Positions 60,575 through 64,000 of a DNA stretch of 64,000 nt are shown here, piece after piece. Made by a program: the position numbers and the translations under genes. Source of the DNA: Hymenobacter piscis (GTDB lineage: Bacteria > Bacteroidota > Bacteroidia > Cytophagales > Hymenobacteraceae); assembly GCF_018760735.1 (NCBI RefSeq), contig NZ_JAHHZN010000007.1, positions 1 to 64,000 on the forward strand, in the 5' to 3' direction. The notes under the pieces were generated by a model. The model was given only the letters and a program-made list of their open reading frames with translations. It was not told where the DNA came from and did no database searches. Each line of letters opens with the position of its first letter. The first letter of the stretch is position 1.

Positions 60575-61495
60575 ATGCGTCGTTTCCTTCTACCCCTTTT
60601 GCTCGTCTGCTCCGCCGTGCTCGTGGCCCGGGCGCAGGCTCCCGCACCGCCGGTACTGCCGCTCTACTCTGGTTCCATTCCCGGCGCGCGCCCCGGCACC
60701 GGGCCGGAGAAGGTGACGAATGAGAAAGGCAAAATCCGCATTGCCGAGGTGGTGGAGCCGACGCTCACCGTGTTTGCACCCGCCAGGCCCAACGGCACGG
60801 CCGTTATCATCTGCCCCGGCGGCGGCTACGCCATGCTGGCCATGGACCATGAGGGCTACGACGTGGCCCGCCGGCTTAACGAATGGGGCATCACGGCCTT
60901 CGTGCTCAAATACCGCCTGCCCAACGACCAGAGCCAGCTCGACAAAAGCCAGGCCCCGCTGCTCGATGCCCAGCAGGCTTTGCGGGTGGTGCGGCAGCGC
61001 GCCGCGGAGTTTGGGGTAAATCCCGTCCGCGTAGGTATGCTGGGCTTTTCGGCGGGAGGTCACCTGGCCAGCACGGCCGGCACTCACTTCGTCACGCCCC
61101 CCGCCGAAACCCGGGAACCAACCTCCGTGCGGCCCGATTTTCTGATGCTGATTTATCCGGTTATCAGCTTATCCGACAGCCTGATGCACGCCGGCTCGCG
61201 CACTCACCTGCTGGGGGCCGCCCCCGCCGCTGCCCAGATCCGGCGCTACTCCAACGACCAGCAGGTAACGACCCAGACGCCGCCTACCTTCCTGGTGCAC
61301 GCCCAGGACGACGAGGTGGTGAAGGTGCAGAACAGCCTGCGGTTTTATGAGGCCTGCCTGCAGCACCGCGTACCCGTGGAAATGCATCTTTACCCCAAGG
61401 GCGGCCACGGCTTCGGCATGCACAACCCCACCACCCCCGATAACTGGACGGACCGCCTGCGCAACTGGCTGTCGGCCGGGGGCTGGCTACGCTAA
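60575..61495 (+). CDS. Secreted alpha/beta hydrolase, esterase-lipase type
   Basis: From the ATG at 60575 the protein has 306 residues with a signal peptide (FLLPLLLVCSAVLVARAQ). It is an alpha/beta hydrolase of the COG0657 / acetyl-xylan-esterase-like group: oxyanion loop VIICPGGGYAML, nucleophile Ser159 in GFSAGG, acid Asp245/246 in HAQDDE, and His278 in KGGHGFG. The likely role is deacetylation of plant polysaccharides or of a related ester, but the substrate is not known. Its end overlaps the convergent next gene by four bases. Confidence 0.88.
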   Translation: MRRFLLPLLLVCSAVLVARAQAPAPPVLPLYSGSIPGARPGTGPEKVTNEKGKIRIAEVVEPTLTVFAPARPNGTAVIICPGGGYAMLAMDHEGYDVARRLNEWGITAFVLKYRLPNDQSQLDKSQAPLLDAQQALRVVRQRAAEFGVNPVRVGMLGFSAGGHLASTAGTHFVTPPAETREPTSVRPDFLMLIYPVISLSDSLMHAGSRTHLLGAAPAAAQIRRYSNDQQVTTQTPPTFLVHAQDDEVVKVQNSLRFYEACLQHRVPVEMHLYPKGGHGFGMHNPTTPDNWTDRLRNWLSAGGWLR

Positions 61496-61797
61496 AGCAG
61501 GTCCTCCCACCGGGCTTCCTCCCCCAGCCACCATACTTCAGTGCCAATGGGCGGCAACGGGGCATTCTCCTGGGTGAGCAGCAGGCTGCGCAGGCCGGGC
61601 TCCCCGGCGCGGGCCACTTCTTCTACGCTGGCAATGGTGGAAATTTCCTGTTTACCGGGGTAGTGCAGCTGCACGAGCAGGGCCGTATGCAGGGGCCATA
61701 ACGCCAGCACGCGCGCTTCCGATTCTGGTTGCAGGAGCACGCCCAGGCCCGTCAGGGGCCGGCTCTCCCGAACCGTTAGCAGCAGAATTTCCTTCAT
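61492..61797 (-). CDS. Hypothetical protein, 101 residues
   Basis: The protein starts MKEILLLTVRESRPLTGLGV and has Trp-rich ends (GTEVWWLGEEARWEDLL). It has no signal peptide or membrane helix and no domain I recognise. Codon use and length are normal for this genome. It overlaps the esterase gene by four bases tail to tail. Confidence 0.6.
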   Translation of the reverse strand: MKEILLLTVRESRPLTGLGVLLQPESEARVLALWPLHTALLVQLHYPGKQEISTIASVEEVARAGEPGLRSLLLTQENAPLPPIGTEVWWLGEEARWEDLL

Positions 61798-61993
61798 GCC
61801 TGGCCTTACGCAAAAAGCCCCTGACAGGCCATAAAAACCACAAAATCAACACCAAGTATGCCCGCCGGAAAATCCGCCGGCTCCGCGGGCGAAGCTCAAC
61901 CTCGGGCCGGCTATCTTCGTATTGGCATGGTGCTTGCAAACCACTCCCCGACCACGGGCCGCAAGTGCCCTTCCAGCTAAAAGATTTTACGCC

Positions 61994-62515
61994 ATGAAAA
62001 AGATCAGTCTGCTTCTCGCCTTAGTCCTGTTTTTCACCACTGCGTTCAGTGGCTTCGCTCAGGACCGCAAAGTTAGTTCCAGCGCCAAGGGTGCCATCCT
62101 GGGTGGCGTAGGCGGAGCCGCCGCCGGGGCCCTCATCAACAAGAAAAACCGCACTGTAGGCGGCGTAGTTGGCGGGGCCGCCGGCGCCGGCATCGGGTAC
62201 TCTATCGGCCGCAATGCCGATAATAAGCGCAAAGCCGAGGCCGCCCGCGTAGCCGCTGCCCGCCGCGCCGAAGCCAACCGCCAGGCAGCTTATCGCTCGG
62301 GCGTTGCCCAGGGCAAATCTGCGGCGCCCCGTAACAACACGGCGGCCCTGGCCGCTGCTCCCGGCCAGCAGGCTCCGGCCATGATGAGCAGCTTTGCTGC
62401 CCCTGGTGCTGCTCCCGCCGCCTTTGCCATGAGCTCGGGCTATTTGCCCAACCAGGCCTACGGCCAGCGTGAGGCCGCTTACCCGACTTCGGAAGTTCGT
62501 CGGAAAAGCTGGTAG
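61994..62515 (+). CDS. Secreted glycine-zipper (YMGG-like) protein
   Basis: From the ATG at 61994 the protein has 173 residues with a signal peptide (ISLLLALVLFFTTAFSGFAQ). Residues 34-74 are a glycine zipper (KGAILGGVGGAAAGALINKK, GGVVGGAAGAGIGYSIGRNA) that can pack in the membrane. After an Arg/Ala-rich helix comes an Ala/Pro-rich tail. The function is unknown; related proteins are outer-membrane-associated. A TATCTTCG box at about 61912 may be its promoter. Confidence 0.75.
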   Translation: MKKISLLLALVLFFTTAFSGFAQDRKVSSSAKGAILGGVGGAAAGALINKKNRTVGGVVGGAAGAGIGYSIGRNADNKRKAEAARVAAARRAEANRQAAYRSGVAQGKSAAPRNNTAALAAAPGQQAPAMMSSFAAPGAAPAAFAMSSGYLPNQAYGQREAAYPTSEVRRKSW

Positions 62516-62614
62516 CCCGGTTGCATTCCGTAGCTTCAAAGCCCAGGCCTCCGGGTCTGGGCTTTCTGTTCCGCTGCTTTTTCAGTTCTGCTCTCCAACC
62601 TAACCCCTGTTCTC

Positions 62615-63088
62615 ATGAAATCTATTTTTGGCCTGCTACTGGGCGGTGCCCTGCTCGCCTCCTGCTCCGCGCCTAACCCCAACGGAGCCGCCGACCCCAA
62701 CGCCGTGAACGTGCAAACCCTCAACCAGCAGTTTATCGGGGCCTGGAATGCCAAAAACACGGTGCAGCTCGATTCCCTGCTGGCCGACGACGTGCAGTAC
62801 GCCCAGGGCGCCACGCGCTTTAATGGCAAATCGGAAGTTTCGGACAAGTGGGTACGCGCGACGCTGGGCACCATCGCCGACCTGAAGCTGTACACCACCA
62901 CTTCCGGCACCGGCCCGGCCATGGCCTACGAAGCCGGCACTTTCTCCACCGACGTACTACCCGAGGGCCCCGACCAGCCCCGCGGCGAGGGCGAAGGCAA
63001 CTTCATCCTGCTCTGGAAGAAAAACGCTAAAAACGCCTGGAAGCTTAGCTACGTGCAGCTCGAAGGCCTGCCGGTGAAAGTGAAATAA
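62615..63088 (+). CDS. NTF2-like (DUF4440/SnoaL) lipoprotein
   Basis: The protein has 157 residues with a lipobox (GLLLGGALLASC, Cys17). The mature domain shows an NTF2-like cone: VQTLNQQFIGAWNAKNTVQL, DSLLADDVQY, GKSEVSDKWVRATLG, GNFILLWKKNAKNAWKLSYV. Such domains bind small molecules or dimerise; the role is unknown. A terminator follows. Confidence 0.8.
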   Translation: MKSIFGLLLGGALLASCSAPNPNGAADPNAVNVQTLNQQFIGAWNAKNTVQLDSLLADDVQYAQGATRFNGKSEVSDKWVRATLGTIADLKLYTTTSGTGPAMAYEAGTFSTDVLPEGPDQPRGEGEGNFILLWKKNAKNAWKLSYVQLEGLPVKVK

Positions 63089-63110
63089 CTGCCGTTCAGA
63101 TAAGATAAGG

Positions 63111-63142
63111 AAGCCCCGCCGGCAGTTGCCAGCGGGGCTTTC
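63111..63142 (+). terminator. Terminator after the NTF2-like lipoprotein gene
   Basis: AAGCCCCGCCGGCA and TGCCAGCGGGGCTT form the stem with a short loop; TTCCCG follows. Confidence 0.7.
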
Positions 63143-63177
63143 CCGATAGTGAAGAATACTGATACGCCCGCCGGCGG

Positions 63178-63591
63178 CTACGCAATTTCGGGGCGGGTCA
63201 GGTACTCCTCGCCGTCGTACACCGGAGCCATGCTGGCTTCCTCCTCCTTGGTGAAGAGCCGGGAGCGAATCAGGAACCGGACGCCCAGCGGAATTTCCAG
63301 CGAGAAGCTGGCCCCGCGGCCCTTTACTACATCCACCGTCAGCTGGGTGTGCTTCCAGTACTCAAACTGCGAGGCACTCATAAAGAAGTCACAGCCATGG
63401 ATCTGGCCCAGCCACACGTCGTTGGTGCCCACCCGGAATTCCCCCTTCGTGAAGCACATGGGCGAAGAACCGTCGCAGCACCCCCCGCTTTGGTGAAACA
63501 TCAGGGGGCCGTTTTCGTCGCGCAGCAAGTCAATGGTAGCTTCGGCGGCAGGCGTCACAAGAACGCGCGGAGTTCGGGGTGTAGCGGGCAT
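63178..63591 (-). CDS. DUF779 protein
   Basis: From the ATG at 63591 the protein has 137 residues. The family is recognised by its cysteine-rich start, GPLMFHQSGGCCDGSSPMCF, then LGQIHGCDFFMSASQFEYWK and FSLEIPLGVRFLIRSRLF. DUF779 genes are regularly next to aldehyde dehydrogenase genes, as here, and may serve as an accessory or metal-binding partner. The gene follows the aldehyde dehydrogenase on the same strand after about 150 bases. Confidence 0.9.
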   Translation of the reverse strand: MPATPRTPRVLVTPAAEATIDLLRDENGPLMFHQSGGCCDGSSPMCFTKGEFRVGTNDVWLGQIHGCDFFMSASQFEYWKHTQLTVDVVKGRGASFSLEIPLGVRFLIRSRLFTKEEEASMAPVYDGEEYLTRPEIA

Positions 63592-63739
63592 GAGCACGGG
63601 GATAATCGGCCGGAGCCGGGGGCAATCAGCTAAGTTTAGCGGTGAGCAGCCGTTTGGGGGCCGCAAACCGAAATGGTAAGCCGACGACCTGCGCGGCGGC
63701 AGAGCATCGGCTCACCATACGCTCGGGCTGCTTTACGGC

Positions 63740-64000
63740 CTAGAAGAAGCCGAGCTTCTGCTGGCTGTAAGATACCAGCATGTTTTTAGTCTGGCGGTAG
63801 TGGCTGAGCATCATCTTATGGTTCTCGCGGCCGAATCCCGAATTCTTGTAGCCACCAAAGGGGGCACCGGCGGGGTAATCGTGGTAGCAGTTTACCCACA
63901 CGCGGCCGGCCTGAATGGCGCGGGGCACCTCGTAGAGCTCGTGGGCGTCGCGGGTCCAGACGCCGGCCCCGAGGCCGTAGAGCGTGTCGTTGGCCAGCTC
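63740..64000 (-). CDS. Aldehyde dehydrogenase, C-terminal part
   Basis: The window cuts this gene; only the last 86 residues are visible. They match the NAD(P)-dependent aldehyde dehydrogenase end: [60 protein letters not shown], and the tail [16 protein letters not shown] typical of AldB/ExaC-type enzymes. The catalytic Cys and Glu lie outside the window. Neighbouring DUF779 supports the ExaC-like assignment. Confidence 0.92.
   Translation of the reverse strand, partial: ELANDTLYGLGAGVWTRDAHELYEVPRAIQAGRVWVNCYHDYPAGAPFGGYKNSGFGRENHKMMLSHYRQTKNMLVSYSQQKLGFF

Overview
The window is GC-rich chromosomal DNA from a member of the Bacteroidota, most likely a Hymenobacter-type cytophagalean. I infer this from the gene set (DUF6340-like lipoprotein, adjacent rplY and pth, an F1 epsilon subunit of only 79 residues, large lipoprotein macroglobulin), from promoters of the TTTG-N19-TAnnTTTG type with very short leaders, and from the absence of clear Shine-Dalgarno sequences. 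I see about 50 protein genes and one tRNA. No rRNA, CRISPR array or complete insertion sequence with a large transposase is visible.

Layout. 1-1870: the 3' end of an RHS gene with a low-GC tip, cut off next to ispE. 2.9-5.6 kb: sugar transferase, sugar N-acyltransferase and DegT-type aminotransferase, resembling a bacillosamine-type glycan set. 5.9-11 kb: two exported proteins, a trans-sulfuration enzyme and atpC-atpD. 11.2-26.5 kb: mostly housekeeping (tRNA-Gln, prs, rplY-pth, metG, msrB, typA, acylphosphatase, an rRNA methyltransferase-like SpoU protein) mixed with lipoproteins, a histone-H1-like protein and a GT39-like membrane glycosyltransferase. 26.6-34 kb: sensor kinase and response regulator, an endonuclease III homologue, a ZIP transporter and amt. 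34.1-39.3 kb: an unusual four-gene block of one TPR-AAA+ ATPase and three TPR membrane proteins, the best candidate for an undescribed system. 40.1-43.6 kb: a one-module NRPS (A-PCP-TE) overlapping its phosphopantetheinyl transferase. 43.8-54.2 kb: a giant alpha-2-macroglobulin and pbpC, a pair usually adjacent, here separated by a REP-associated transposase with its REPs, a DxD glycosyltransferase-like protein and an Uma2 protein. 54.6-60.5 kb: a TolC-AcrA-AcrB-type efflux operon. 60.6-64 kb: an esterase-like hydrolase, small secreted proteins, DUF779 and the end of an aldehyde dehydrogenase.

The most striking non-coding signal is repeat structure. At least five intergenic sites carry tandem heptanucleotides (GTTGTCA, GGTTTTT, GTGAGTA, GGGATTA) that begin within about six bases of a stop codon. 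Units differ between sites but the period is always seven, and at three sites the complementary heptamers follow, so the transcript would fold into a hairpin. A second family is a 35-160 bp inverted repeat whose arms start with GTCATTCCGAGC or GTCATCCTGAGC. A third is the REP family of the resident transposase. A fourth is a C/G-rich palindrome inserted in frame into pbpC.

All calls come from reading the sequence by eye. No database search was run, so family names rest on visible motifs and remembered families.
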